Under the pieces are notes generated by a model. The model was not told the origin of the DNA, made no database searches, and saw only the letters and a list, made by a program, of their open reading frames with translations. Shown piece by piece: positions 1 through 11,560 of a stretch of 64,000 bases of DNA. Where the stretch lies: assembly GCA_947453625.1 (NCBI GenBank), contig CANGHK010000014.1, forward strand, positions 1 to 64,000. The letters run 5' to 3'. Source of the DNA: Burkholderiales bacterium. GTDB taxonomy: Bacteria; Pseudomonadota; Gammaproteobacteria; Burkholderiales; Burkholderiaceae_C. A program made the translations under genes and the position numbers. How positions within the stretch are numbered: position 1 is the first letter of the stretch; each line of letters starts with the position of its first letter.

Positions 1-668
1 CGCGGCCCCGCTCGCGCTGCCCGCATTGCGGCCACCAACTGGCCTGGCACGAGAACATCCCGCTGCTGGGCTGGCTGCGGCTGGGCGGCAAATGCTCGGC
101 CTGCGGCAGGGCCATCTCGCTGCGCTACCCGGCCGTCGAGTTGCTCACCGGCGGGCTGTTTGCCGCCGCCGCCTGGCAGGCCGGCCCCACGCCCGCCGCC
201 GCAGTGTACTGCGCGGCGCTGGCGCTGCTGGTGGCTGCGGCCTGGATCGACTTCGACACCACGCTGCTGCCCGACGACCTGACGCTGCCGCTGATAGGCC
301 TGGGCCTGCTGGCGGCCTGGCTGCGCTGGACGCCGCTGTCGCTGCCCGAAGCCGCGCTGGGGGCGCTGTTCGGCTATGTCTCGCTCTGGGCCATGGCCTT
401 TGTCTACAAGCTGGTGCGCGGCGTGCAGGGCATGGCCGAGGGTGACTTCAAACTGCTGGCGGGGCTGGGCGCGCTGCTGGGCTGGCAGGCCCTGCCCTCG
501 ATCATCCTGCTGTCGTCGGCTGTCGGCGCCGCGGTGGGCATCTTCATGATCGTCGCGCGCGGCCATGGCCGCAACGTGCCTATCCCGTTCGGGCCCTACC
601 TGGCCGGCGGCGGCGTGACCACACTCTTCTTCGGCAACACATTGGGCGGTCTATGGCCAGGGCTGTGA
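1..668 (+). CDS. pilD: Prepilin peptidase / N-methyltransferase (5' truncated by window edge)
   Basis: Membrane aspartyl protease that cleaves and N-methylates type IV prepilins and type II secretion pseudopilins. The start lies before the window and the codon frame begins at base 3. The visible part opens with the paired zinc-type motifs CPHC and CSAC of the cytoplasmic domain, then several hydrophobic helices. Both catalytic aspartate regions are present: one in AWIDFDTTLLPDD, one in AEGDFKLLAGLG (the GxGD-like motif). It overlaps coaE by 16 bp; pilD-coaE-zapD-yacG is a standard betaproteobacterial order. Identification is firm; the missing part is only the N-terminal helix region. Confidence 0.93.
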   Translation, partial: RPRSRCPHCGHQLAWHENIPLLGWLRLGGKCSACGRAISLRYPAVELLTGGLFAAAAWQAGPTPAAAVYCAALALLVAAAWIDFDTTLLPDDLTLPLIGLGLLAAWLRWTPLSLPEAALGALFGYVSLWAMAFVYKLVRGVQGMAEGDFKLLAGLGALLGWQALPSIILLSSAVGAAVGIFMIVARGHGRNVPIPFGPYLAGGGVTTLFFGNTLGGLWPGL

Positions 669-1300
669 CATCGATAGGACTGACCGGCGGCATCGGCAGC
701 GGCAAGAGCACGGTGGCGACCTTGCTGGTGGCCCAGGGCGCCACGCTGGTCGACACCGACGCCATCGCCCATGGCCTGACGGCGGCTTTCGGGCCAGCGA
801 TGCCAGCGCTGCGGCAACGCTTTGGCAATGCCGTGGCCGGCCCCGACGGTGCGCTGGACCGGGCGCAGATGCGCAATCTGGTGTTTGCCGACCCACAAGC
901 CAAGCGGGCGCTGGAAGCGATACTGCATCCGATGATTGGCGCGGAGGCGATGCGCCAGGCCGGGGCTGCGACGGCCGGCGGCCGCGACGGCGTGGTGGTC
1001 TTCGACGTGCCGCTGCTGACCGAATCCAGCCCCTGGCGCGCGCGCTGCCAGCGCATCCTGGTGGTCGATTGCCGCGCCGAGACGCAGGTCGCCCGGGTGA
1101 TGGCGCGTTCGGGCTGGTCCGCGCTCCAGGTCGAGCGGGTGATCGCGCTGCAGGCCTCGCGCGAGGCGCGCCGCGCCATCGCCGACGCGGTGATCTTCAA
1201 CGACGGGCTGACGACCGCGGCGCTGGCCGCCGAGGTGGCCGATTTGTCGGCGATCTGGGGCTTGCGCGCCGACTCGTCGCGACGTGGGGAACCGGCCTGA
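653..1300 (+). CDS. coaE: Dephospho-CoA kinase
   Basis: Catalyses the last step of coenzyme A synthesis, ATP-dependent phosphorylation of dephospho-CoA at the 3'-hydroxyl of ribose. The P-loop GGIGSGKST is at residues 11-19, followed by the VDTDAIAH segment typical of CoaE and the DVPLLTES motif near residue 120. At 215 residues it has the usual family length. The ATG lies inside the end of pilD, so translation is probably coupled. A cytosolic housekeeping enzyme with nothing unusual. Confidence 0.95.
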   Translation: MARAVTSIGLTGGIGSGKSTVATLLVAQGATLVDTDAIAHGLTAAFGPAMPALRQRFGNAVAGPDGALDRAQMRNLVFADPQAKRALEAILHPMIGAEAMRQAGAATAGGRDGVVVFDVPLLTESSPWRARCQRILVVDCRAETQVARVMARSGWSALQVERVIALQASREARRAIADAVIFNDGLTTAALAAEVADLSAIWGLRADSSRRGEPA

Positions 1301-1384
1301 GCGCCCTGCTGTGAAACAATCTGACTGTCCGCCGCAGACCGCTGTTGCGGCCGCCTGTCGAGCCTGAAGTCACAAGGAAGCGCA

Positions 1385-2140
1385 TTGGTCTTGTACGAGT
1401 ACCCGTTCAACGAGAGCATACGAACGATGCTCCGTCTGGAACACCTTTTCGACCGGCTCGGTCAACTGCTGCCGCGCGATGCGGCGATGGACCACCACTT
1501 CGCACTGCTGACGATGTTCGAGATCATGGAAGTCGCCTCCCGCGCCGACCTGAAGTCCGACCTGCTCAAGGAACTGGACCGCCACAAGGCCCAGTTCAAT
1601 GCCTTCCGCAGCAACCCGCAGGTCTCGCCCGCCGCGCTGGACGCGGTGATCGCCCGCATAGACCAAGCGTTCAACGGCTTGAAACTTCAGCCCGGCAAGG
1701 CCGGCCAGTCGCTGGCCGGGCACGATTGGCTGAACAGTGTGCGCAGCCGCATAGGCATCCCGGGGGGCACCTGCGAGTTCGACCTGCCGGCCTACCACGC
1801 CTGGCAGCAGCGCGACCCGGTGCGCCGCCGCAGCGACTTGACGGCCTGGGTGGCCACGCTCGAGCCGCTGGCCGATGCCTTGCACACGGTACTCAAACTG
1901 GTACGCGACGCCGGCGTTCCGCACAAGGTGGTCAGCAACGCGGGCCAGTTCCAGCAAAGCCTGCCGCCAGGCCGCAGCTACCAGTTGCTGCGCGTGCTGA
2001 TCGACGACCTCGAGAGCCTGGTGCCCGAGATCACCGGCCACCGGCTGCAGGTGTCGGTGCGGCTGATGCGGCCCGACGCCGACGGGCGGCTGAGACCGGC
2101 GGCGGTGAACATGGCTTTCGAACTGACGCTCTGCGCATGA
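1385..2140 (+). CDS. zapD: Cell division protein ZapD
   Basis: Z-ring-associated protein that bundles FtsZ filaments (YacF/DUF1342 family). The 251 residues begin VLYEYPFNE and continue with the helical RTMLRLEHLFDRL segment diagnostic of the family. I chose the TTG at 1385 because AAGGAAG lies just upstream (about 1375-1381) and the family N-terminus begins exactly here; there is no in-frame ATG until well inside the conserved region. It is followed by yacG with an ATGA overlap, so the two are translationally coupled. Confidence 0.92.
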   Translation: MVLYEYPFNESIRTMLRLEHLFDRLGQLLPRDAAMDHHFALLTMFEIMEVASRADLKSDLLKELDRHKAQFNAFRSNPQVSPAALDAVIARIDQAFNGLKLQPGKAGQSLAGHDWLNSVRSRIGIPGGTCEFDLPAYHAWQQRDPVRRRSDLTAWVATLEPLADALHTVLKLVRDAGVPHKVVSNAGQFQQSLPPGRSYQLLRVLIDDLESLVPEITGHRLQVSVRLMRPDADGRLRPAAVNMAFELTLCA

Positions 2141-2349
2141 CCACGCCAACCCAACCCGAGCCACGGGCCGAACCCCGCCGCGTGCCCTGCCCTACCTGCG
2201 GGCGGCCCGCGCTGTTTGCACCCGAAAACCCGTCACGGCCATTTTGCAGCGCGCGCTGCCGGGGCGTCGACCTGGGCGCCTGGGCCAACGAGAGCTACCG
2301 CGTCGAGGTCAAGCCGGTCAGTGAAGACGACGACACCCTGCCGGACTGA
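2137..2349 (+). CDS. yacG: DNA gyrase inhibitor YacG
   Basis: Small zinc protein of 70 residues that in E. coli binds GyrB and inhibits gyrase. The four zinc ligands are visible as CPTC near residues 18-21 and C-x3-C (CSARC) near residues 38-42, followed by the family's DLGAWANESYR segment and an acidic tail. The ATG overlaps the zapD stop in an ATGA. Length and motif order match the family closely. Confidence 0.93.
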   Translation: MTTPTQPEPRAEPRRVPCPTCGRPALFAPENPSRPFCSARCRGVDLGAWANESYRVEVKPVSEDDDTLPD

Positions 2350-2456
2350 GCAACGGCAGGAACGCCCGAGGCAAGGCGAGGCCTGAAGCGCTGGCCGCGG
2401 CAGGCGGGTGCGCCTTGGCAGTGACAAATCTCCCGGTCGCCGCAGCGGACCGGCCT

Positions 2457-2485
2457 CTTGAAACGCGGAATACCGCCCCTATAAT
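2457..2485 (+). promoter_or_regulatory. groESL promoter, overlapping sigma70 and sigma32 elements
   Basis: A sigma70 promoter reads TTGAAA (2458-2463), 16 bp, TATAAT (2480-2485). The same DNA carries a sigma32-like pair, CTTGAAA (2457-2463) and CCCCTATA (2476-2483), separated by 12-13 bp. It lies directly before the CIRCE element, as expected for a heat-shock operon with both basal and stress-induced transcription. Confidence 0.8.
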
Positions 2486-2491
2486 TGACTG

Positions 2492-2518
2492 CTAGCACTC
2501 ATCGGTAACGAGTGCTAA
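2492..2518. promoter_or_regulatory. CIRCE element (HrcA operator)
   Basis: Inverted repeat CTAGCACTC - 9 bp - GAGTGCTAA. It differs from the consensus TTAGCACTC-N9-GAGTGCTAA only at the first base. It starts 7 bp after the -10 box, so bound HrcA would cover the transcription start of groESL. Confidence 0.93.
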
Positions 2519-2617
2519 CAACTGGCCCGGCACCGCCGGATCCCGGTCCCCGCATGTGATGGGGTGCCCGCAATGCGCTGGCAATCCTCGCTGATGTGAA
2601 ATCCCTAGGAGATACGC

Positions 2618-2908
2618 ATGAAACTTCGCCCCCTGCACGATCGCGTGATCGTCAAGCGTCTGGAACAAGAAACCAAGACCGCCTCCGGCATCGTCATTCC
2701 CGACAACGCCGCCGAAAAGCCTGACCAAGGCGAAGTGCTGGCCGTCGGTCCCGGCAAGCGCAACGACAAGGGCGATTTCATCGTCCTGAACGTGCAAGTC
2801 GGTGACCGCGTGCTGTTTGGCAAGTACTCGGGCCAGACCGTCAAGGTCGATGGCGACGAACTGCTGGTGATGCGCGAAGAAGACCTCTTCGCGGTTGTCG
2901 CGAAATAA
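2618..2908 (+). CDS. groES: Co-chaperonin GroES
   Basis: The 96-residue lid of the GroEL folding chamber. It starts [10 protein letters not shown] and contains the mobile-loop segment [10 protein letters not shown] (about residues 21-30), which contacts GroEL. AGGAGA lies 7-8 bp before the ATG. It is first in the groES-groEL operon; the 185 bp gap to groEL is longer than usual but has no gene in it. Confidence 0.97.
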   Translation: MKLRPLHDRVIVKRLEQETKTASGIVIPDNAAEKPDQGEVLAVGPGKRNDKGDFIVLNVQVGDRVLFGKYSGQTVKVDGDELLVMREEDLFAVVAK

Positions 2909-3060
2909 GGCGGCTGCGCGCCCGCCAGGCGTCGTTGGGCGGTGCTCGGAATCCTCACATGGCGCTGCCATGCTCCGGTTCCTGCGCGCCGTCCGCCTAG
3001 CCTGACAGGCGCTCGCTACGCCTTCTTTCCCGACAACCCGTGCGGCGAAGGAAGGCCTGA

Positions 3061-4743
<1,683 letters not shown>

Positions 4744-4746
4744 GTT

Positions 4747-4807
4747 CACAGGCCTCCCTCGGGAGGCTGTGGTCTTGCCTTGCGGCCGCCTTCGGGCGGC
4801 CGTTTTT
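4747..4807 (+). terminator. Rho-independent terminator of groESL (two hairpins)
   Basis: The first hairpin pairs CACAG and CCTCCC (4747-4758) with GGGAGG and CTGTG (4761-4771), with one bulged G. The second pairs CGGCCGCC (4783-4790) with GGCGGCCG (4795-4802) around a TTCG loop and is followed by five T. The second is a classic intrinsic terminator. Confidence 0.85.
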
Positions 4808-4960
4808 CGTTGGAGTCCGGCGGATCGGGCGTGCCGCTCGGGCACCGGCAATCCGCGCAGGCCCCACCGGCACCGTTTGCAGGGTCACCTCTTCGAAGCC
4901 TCGCTCGGTGATCGACCGCGCATGGGCATTGGCGGCAGCGCGCCGCAGGCAAGGGCCTGC

Positions 4961-5974
4961 ATGCGCGGTGAGACACCGCGGCGAGCGGCCATCTGCCCAC
5001 CCCGCGCCAAAGTCAACCGACGCCAGCGCCGTTCCGGCCTGCTGACCTGGCTGCGGGCCGCGGCGCTGGTGTTCGGCGTGGGCGCGGTGCTTGCGCAGAA
5101 CGCCGCGCCCGCGCCGGCAGCGGACAAGCCCGCCCACCGTCCGCGCATCGGCTTGGTGCTGCCGGGGGCGGCGCGCGTGGTCGCAGCGACCGGCTCGCCG
5201 CGCTGGCCCTGGACGACCCCACCTGCGCCGCCTGGCGCCGCGGCCATCCCACGCCACCGGCGGCCAGCGCCCGGCTTGGCCCGGGTCGCCATCGAGGGCA
5301 CCACGCGCACCAACCCCGACCGGCTGCTGGCGATGCTCGAGAACAAACCCGGCGATGCGTTCGAGATCGAGCGCGCCGAGCGCGACGCGCGCCGCCTGGC
5401 GGCCGGCGACCGTGTGCGCTGGACCGAGGACGCGCTGCGCGCCCGGGTGGTGTTCGACCAGTTCGATTTCGCGGTCTTTCCCCGCTCGGGCTACCGTGCG
5501 CTGGCACAGGTCTGGGCGGGGCGGCGCAGCGGCGACCTGAGCGGCCCGTTCAACCGACTCGAAGCTGAGGGCGACTGGGTGAGCAGCTTGGGCGCCGACA
5601 CGCTGGCGCTGTACGCGCGCGTGCAGAGCGCCGGCCGACAGCCCGGCAACGGCGTCGATCGTTACGCCCTGGGCGGCTTCCAGCAGCTGTCGGGTTACCA
5701 GCGCGACCAGTTGACGGGCAACCAGCTGCTGCTGCGCCTGGGCTGGTACCGGCGCCTGAGCCCCACCCAGGGCCTGACCCGAGGCTACTTTATAGGCGGC
5801 ACGCTGGAAGCGGGCAATACCTGGGCCCGCAGCGCAGACATCTCGCTGGCACGATTGCGCGCGGGCATGAGCCTGTACCTGGCTATGGACTCGGGCCTGG
5901 GCCCGTTCGACGTCGCGTTGACGCACGCGCCCCAGGACCTGACCGGGATCACGCTGGTCCTGGGCCGGCCCTGA
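4961..5974 (+). pseudogene. Remnant of a patatin-like phospholipase with outer-membrane C-terminal domain
   Basis: The open frame of 337 residues looks like an internally deleted patatin-type (NTE/RssA family) surface protein. The N-terminus has a signal-like helix (WLRAAALVFGVGAVLAQ) followed by RPRIGLVLPGAARV, which resembles the start of a patatin domain (RPRIGLVLGGGGARG) but lacks the oxyanion glycines. The lipase box GxSxG and the catalytic Asp are absent. What follows resembles the POTRA-like linker (VAIEGTTRTNP) and then the beta-barrel end (FAVFPRSGYRALA onward) seen in full-length homologues of about 700-750 residues. The start codon is uncertain. The frame is still open, so expression of a barrel-only protein is possible, but enzymatic function is not. 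Confidence 0.6.
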
Positions 5975-6018
5975 ACGGGCGCGCTGGACCCGCCGCCGGG
6001 CTCAAGCCCGCGCCGCGG

Positions 6019-6930
6019 TCACAGCGTGGCCAGCACCTCGCGCAGCCGCGCGATCACCCAGTCGGGCCGCTCGTGGACGATCCAGTGGCTGGCACCGGGC
6101 AGGCGATGCACCTGCACGCCGGGCACCCAGGCGTCCAGGCCATCGAGCAGGCCAGTCAGCAGCGCGTGGTCGGCCTCGCCCCACAGCACCGTGGTGGGAA
6201 CCGCCACCTCGACCACCGACGCTGGCAGCACCAGTTGCTGCAAGGCGGTGTCAGCCGGCCCGGTCGGCGGGCGCAGCGGCGACGCCCGGTAGTAGTTGAG
6301 CGCACCGTCCAGGCCCTGCCGCCAGGCCGCGCGGTACTGCTCGCGCAGCGCCGGCGTCAGCCAATCAGCGCCGCCGAAGCGCTCGAGGATGGCCCACAGC
6401 CCGGCGAAATCGTCGGCTGCCAGGCGCGTCGCGGCGTCGGGCTGCACCAGCTGGTTCATGTAGAGGCTGGCGGCCTGCTGCGCCGGGTTGTCGCGCAACT
6501 CGCGCAGCAGCGCGCCGGGGTGCGGCGAGTTGATGATCACCAGCCGGCGCACGCGCTGCGGCGACAGCGCCGCCAGGTTCCAGGCCACGCCGCCGCCCCA
6601 GTCGTGCGCGACCAGCAGGTCGATGGTCGCGCCATCGGCACCGCAGGTCGCGTCTATCAGCGCCGCCAGGTCGGCCACCAAGTGCTTGGCCCGGTAGGCC
6701 GCCAATTCAGTCGGTGCGCTGCTGCCGGCGTAGCCCCGCAGATTCGGTGCCACGCAGCGCAGGCCGGGCACCGAGTCCGCCAAGGCCGACATCACCCCGT
6801 CCCAGACGAAAGCCGCCTCCGGAAAGCCATGCAGGAAGAGCGCGCGGCGCGGCGCGTCGGCCGGCCCGCTGGCGCGGCAGGCCAGCGAGATGCCGTGGGC
6901 CAGGGTCTGGTCGAAACAGGAGATTGTCAT
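6019..6930 (-). CDS. Alpha/beta hydrolase (epoxide hydrolase / haloalkane dehalogenase-like)
   Basis: A cytosolic alpha/beta-hydrolase of 303 residues. Visible are the oxyanion motif HGFPE, the nucleophile elbow AHDWGGG with aspartate as nucleophile (as in epoxide hydrolases and haloalkane dehalogenases, not a serine esterase), and the C-terminal catalytic histidine in GASHWIVHERP. I start at the ATG of MTISCF, where homology-like sequence begins; a longer frame to 6969 is open. The substrate cannot be told from sequence. It ends a two-gene minus-strand unit with engB, 35 bp apart. Confidence 0.8.
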   Translation of the reverse strand: MTISCFDQTLAHGISLACRASGPADAPRRALFLHGFPEAAFVWDGVMSALADSVPGLRCVAPNLRGYAGSSAPTELAAYRAKHLVADLAALIDATCGADGATIDLLVAHDWGGGVAWNLAALSPQRVRRLVIINSPHPGALLRELRDNPAQQAASLYMNQLVQPDAATRLAADDFAGLWAILERFGGADWLTPALREQYRAAWRQGLDGALNYYRASPLRPPTGPADTALQQLVLPASVVEVAVPTTVLWGEADHALLTGLLDGLDAWVPGVQVHRLPGASHWIVHERPDWVIARLREVLATL

Positions 6931-6965
6931 CGCGCCAGTGTGGCGCAGCCCGCATGCCTTGGGCG

Positions 6966-7709
6966 TCAATCCGGCGACAGCGGCGCGTCGCCGTCAGGCA
7001 CCGGGGCGGCGGCAGCGCACTGGCTCCACTGGCGCAGCGTCAGCGCGGCATCGCCCAGGCCCTGGCGCGACAGCGCCGAGAACAGCGACACGCTGATGTC
7101 GGCGCTGTCGGTGGCCATGTCGCCCAGCACCTTCTGCGCCTGCGCCACGGCGCGCGCCTGCTGGTTGCGGTTGAGCTTGTCGGCCTTGGTCAACAGCACC
7201 AGCAGCCTGACTTCGCCACGGCCCACCCGCTCGGCCACGAAGTCCAGCAGTTGCTGGTCCAGCGGCGTGAAGCCATGCCGGCAGTCGACCATCATCACGA
7301 TGCCGGCCAGCGCATGGCGGCGCGCCAGGTAATCGGCCATCACCGCCTGCCAGCGCAGCTTGGCGCCGCGCGCCACCGCGGCATAGCCATAGCCCGGCAA
7401 GTCGGCCCAGCGGCCATCAGGCGCACCGGCCGGACCGAGGTCGAACAGGTTGATATGCTGGGTGCGGCCCGGCGTCTTGGACGCGAAGGCCAGGCGCCGG
7501 TGCTGGGCCAGCGTGTTGATCGCAGTCGACTTGCCGGCATTGCTGCGGCCGACGAAGGCCACCTCGGGCAACTCACCCGCCGGCAGCTGCGACAGCAGGC
7601 TGGCCGTGGTGAGAAAACGGGCGCTTTGCGTCCAGGCCAGAGCCTCGCGCACGGCGGGGTCGGTGGGGATATCGGAGTGGCTACTCCGGACGTTGGCGCT
7701 GGTGTTCAT
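6966..7709 (-). CDS. engB: Ribosome biogenesis GTPase YihA/YsxC/EngB
   Basis: A 247-residue GTPase needed for assembly of the large ribosomal subunit. G1 is GRSNAGKST, G2 lies in SKTPGRTQHINLF, G3 is DLPGYG, G4 is TKAD and G5 lies near residue 205. It is divergent from the cytochrome c4 gene, an arrangement common in beta- and gammaproteobacteria. The 144 bp between the two starts must hold both promoters. Confidence 0.93.
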   Translation of the reverse strand: MNTSANVRSSHSDIPTDPAVREALAWTQSARFLTTASLLSQLPAGELPEVAFVGRSNAGKSTAINTLAQHRRLAFASKTPGRTQHINLFDLGPAGAPDGRWADLPGYGYAAVARGAKLRWQAVMADYLARRHALAGIVMMVDCRHGFTPLDQQLLDFVAERVGRGEVRLLVLLTKADKLNRNQQARAVAQAQKVLGDMATDSADISVSLFSALSRQGLGDAALTLRQWSQCAAAAPVPDGDAPLSPD

Positions 7710-7853
7710 GACGCATTGTAAAATCGACGGGTTTACCCCATCCGAACACCCTCCTCACCCCAATCAACAGGCTGCCCGCCTCCCCCTTGCCTGCTGCGGT
7801 CTCGCGGCGGCAAGGCAGGCGCCAAATGCCAGTCCATTCCAAGGTTTCACGAC

Positions 7854-8480
7854 ATGAAGTCGCTGCTCGCCCTGTCGCTGTCCGCGCTGATCTCGGTTTC
7901 GGCCGGCTCGGCCTTCGCCAATGAAACCAAGGGGCCGCCCAAGCCCGACCTGGCCAAAGGCCAGGAGAAGTCGGCCCAGGTCTGCGGCGCTTGCCACACC
8001 GCCGACGGCACGCGCGGCATCCCGGCCAACCCCATCCTGCAAGGCCAGCACGCCGAGTACCTGGTCAAGCAACTGACCGAGTTCAAGGGGGGCAAGCGCG
8101 TCAACGCGGTGATGACGGGCATGGCCAGCATGCTCAGCGAGGACGACATGAAGAATGTCGCCGCCTTCTACGCCGGCAAGCAGGCCAAGCCTGGTTTTGC
8201 CAAGAACAAGGACCTGGTGACGCTGGGCGAGAAGATCTACCGCGGCGGCATCGCGGCCAAGCAGGTGCCGGCCTGCGCCGGCTGCCACAGCCCCACCGGG
8301 GCCGGAATCCCCGCGCAATACCCGCGCCTGGCGGGTCAGCATGCCGAATACGCCGAAGCCCAGTTGACGGCCTTCCGTGCCGGCACGCGCGCCAATTCAG
8401 CGCAGATGATGGCGATCGCCGCTCGCCTGAGCGACACCGAGATCAAGGCCGTATCCGACTACGTGGCCGGCCTGCGCTGA
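7854..8480 (+). CDS. Diheme cytochrome c4
   Basis: Periplasmic electron carrier of 208 residues with a Sec signal peptide (LLALSLSALISVSAGSAFA) and two c-type heme sites, CGACH and CAGCH, one in each of two similar halves. The axial methionines are probably in the VMTGMASML and MMAIAARL segments. Cytochrome c4 usually passes electrons from the bc1 complex to terminal oxidases. A clear terminator follows. Confidence 0.9.
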   Translation: MKSLLALSLSALISVSAGSAFANETKGPPKPDLAKGQEKSAQVCGACHTADGTRGIPANPILQGQHAEYLVKQLTEFKGGKRVNAVMTGMASMLSEDDMKNVAAFYAGKQAKPGFAKNKDLVTLGEKIYRGGIAAKQVPACAGCHSPTGAGIPAQYPRLAGQHAEYAEAQLTAFRAGTRANSAQMMAIAARLSDTEIKAVSDYVAGLR

Positions 8481-8511
8481 GCTCGGGTCAGGTCACCGCG
8501 ACCTCGCAAAG

Positions 8512-8534
8512 AGCCGGTCTTTGACCGGCTTTTT
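8512..8534 (+). terminator. Rho-independent terminator after cytochrome c4
   Basis: Stem AGCCGGTC (8512-8519) with GACCGGCT (8523-8530), loop TTT, then a short T run to 8534. Confidence 0.85.
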
Positions 8535-8617
8535 CAATGGCCGCCTGCCTGCCCGGGCCGATTGGCGTAAGGTTTGGTCCTGACGGCGACCCCAGCCCAC
8601 CCTTTCGAGGATTTCAC

Positions 8618-9607
<990 letters not shown>

Positions 9608-9645
9608 CCGGCGCCGGACGCGGAGCACAGCACGCCCTGGCCGCC

Positions 9646-10278
9646 ATGAACAAGCTGCTGCTGCACCCGGCCACCAAGCCGCTGCTGTTTGCCCTGGCGC
9701 TGCTGCCGTTCGCGCAACTGCTGTGGGGCGCGCTGGCCGACACCCTGGGCGCAAACCCGGCCGAGGCGCTGATACGCGGCAGTGGCGACTGGGTGCTGCG
9801 CTTCCTGTGCATCACGCTGGCGATCACCCCGCTGCGCGAGGCGACGGGCTGGAGCGCGCTGGCCAGGCTGCGCCGGATGTTCGGCCTGTTCACCTACTTC
9901 CACGGCCTGACCCACTTCCTCTGCTACGCCTGGCTCGACATGGGGCTGGACCTGGCCGCCATCGTGCGCGACATCCCCAAGCGCCCCTTCATCCTGGTCG
10001 GCACGCTGGCGCTGCTGTTGATGACGCCGCTGGCCGCCACCTCGTTCAACCGGGCGATCAAGGCCATGGGCGCCGCGCGCTGGAAGCGGCTGCACCAGCT
10101 GGTCCACGCCACCGTGCTACTGGCGCTGCTGCATTTCTTCTGGATGCGCTCGGCCAAGCACAACTTCGGCGAATGGTCGGTCTACGCGGGGGTCGTCGCC
10201 GCGCTGCTGGGCTGGCGGCTCTGGCAAGCCGCGCAGCGCCGCAGCAAGGCGCGCGGGCGCGCGGCGGCTACTTCATGA
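9646..10278 (+). CDS. msrQ: Heme-binding membrane subunit MsrQ
   Basis: Inner-membrane b-type cytochrome of 210 residues that feeds electrons to MsrP. About six hydrophobic helices are visible, with the conserved histidines in FTYFHGLTHFLCY and LHQLVHATVLLALLHFFW. It overlaps the end of the convergent TRAP permease gene by 11 bp, so no terminator can sit between the two. Confidence 0.92.
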   Translation: MNKLLLHPATKPLLFALALLPFAQLLWGALADTLGANPAEALIRGSGDWVLRFLCITLAITPLREATGWSALARLRRMFGLFTYFHGLTHFLCYAWLDMGLDLAAIVRDIPKRPFILVGTLALLLMTPLAATSFNRAIKAMGAARWKRLHQLVHATVLLALLHFFWMRSAKHNFGEWSVYAGVVAALLGWRLWQAAQRRSKARGRAAATS

Positions 10279-11560
10279 AGCCCGGCAGCCACAGCGCGAG
10301 CTGAGGAAAGACCAGCACCAGCACCAGCCCGGCCACCAGCGGCACGCAGAAGATCGCCGAGCCGCGAAATATCTGCGACATCGGCACCGTCTTGAGCAGT
10401 GCGTTCATCACGAACATGTTCATGCCCACCGGCGGCGAGATCAGCCCGACCTGCACCACCAGCACGATCAGCACGCCAAACCACACCGGGTCGAAGCCGA
10501 GCTGGGTGACCACCGGAAAGAACACCGGAATTGTCAGCAGCACCATCGTCAGCTCCTCCATGATCGTGCCCAGCACCACGTAGATGCCCATCATCGCGGC
10601 GATCACCAGCAGCGGCGGCAGGCCGAGCTGGGTGATGCCGTCCTTCAGGTCCGTCGGCATGCTGGTGAAGTTGACGAAGTTCGAGAACATCGACGCAGCG
10701 ATCAGGATCGTGAACAGCATCGCCGTGGTGCGCGCGCTCTCGGCCAGCACCGTGCGCAGCGAGCGCAGCGTCAGCGTGCCGCGCGCCAGCGCGAAAAAGA
10801 AGGCACCCGAGGCGCCTATGCCCGCGCCCTCGGTGGCGGTGAACCAGCCACCGTAGATGCCGCCCAGCACCACCAGCACCAGCAGGGCGACGCCCCAGAT
10901 GCCGCGCAGCGCGGCCCAGCGCGCCGGCCAGTCCCTGCGGCGGCCGGCCGGCCCGGCGTCCGGGTGGCGGTGGATGACCCAGCCCACGCCGCCCATCAGC
11001 AGCGCGGCACAGAGCAGGCCGGGCAACACGCCGGCGGCGAACAGCTTGCCGATATGGGTCTCGGTGACGATGCCGTAGATCACCAGGATGGTCGACGGCG
11101 GGATCATGATGCCCAGCGTGCCGCCGGCGGCGATCACGCCGGTGGCCAGGTAGTCGGCATAGCCCAGCTTCTTCATCGAAGGGTAGGCCACCCGGGTCAT
11201 CGTCGCGGCGGTGGCGATCGACGAGCCGCAGATCGCGCCGAAACCGGCGCAGGCCAGGATGGTGGCATGTGCCAGGCCGCCGCGGCGGTGGCCGACAAAG
11301 GCGTTGGCGGCGCGGAACAACTCGTGCGCGAGCCCGGCGCGGGCGACGAAATTGCCCATCAGGATGAACAGCGGCACGACCGACAAGGTGTAGGCGAAAC
11401 CGGTGTCGCAGACCACCTGCGCGGCCGCCGCCGCGGTCGGCCCCCAGCCCCGCAGCAGCCCGAGGCCGGCCACACCCACCAGACCCATCGCGAAGGCCAG
11501 CGGGACGCGCAGCAGCGCCAGCGCGAAGGCGGCGGCAAAGCCCAGCAGAGCCTCGATCAT
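10268..11560 (-). CDS. TRAP transporter large permease subunit (DctM family)
   Basis: The 12-helix-type ion-coupled membrane subunit of a tripartite transporter, 430 residues. It starts MIEALLGFAAAFALALLRVPLAFAMG, with the ATG in an ATGA overlap with the small permease, which decides the start against a longer open frame. Conserved DctM segments such as PLFILMGNF and PPSTILVIYG are present. It is the last gene of the P-Q-M operon. The substrate is not deducible from this subunit. Confidence 0.92.
   Translation of the reverse strand: MIEALLGFAAAFALALLRVPLAFAMGLVGVAGLGLLRGWGPTAAAAAQVVCDTGFAYTLSVVPLFILMGNFVARAGLAHELFRAANAFVGHRRGGLAHATILACAGFGAICGSSIATAATMTRVAYPSMKKLGYADYLATGVIAAGGTLGIMIPPSTILVIYGIVTETHIGKLFAAGVLPGLLCAALLMGGVGWVIHRHPDAGPAGRRRDWPARWAALRGIWGVALLVLVVLGGIYGGWFTATEGAGIGASGAFFFALARGTLTLRSLRTVLAESARTTAMLFTILIAASMFSNFVNFTSMPTDLKDGITQLGLPPLLVIAAMMGIYVVLGTIMEELTMVLLTIPVFFPVVTQLGFDPVWFGVLIVLVVQVGLISPPVGMNMFVMNALLKTVPMSQIFRGSAIFCVPLVAGLVLVLVFPQLALWLPGFMK

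Noticed and set aside
7710..7853. Specific promoters between engB and cytochrome c4.
   Set aside because: The gap must hold divergent promoters, but I could not see -35/-10 pairs good enough to report.
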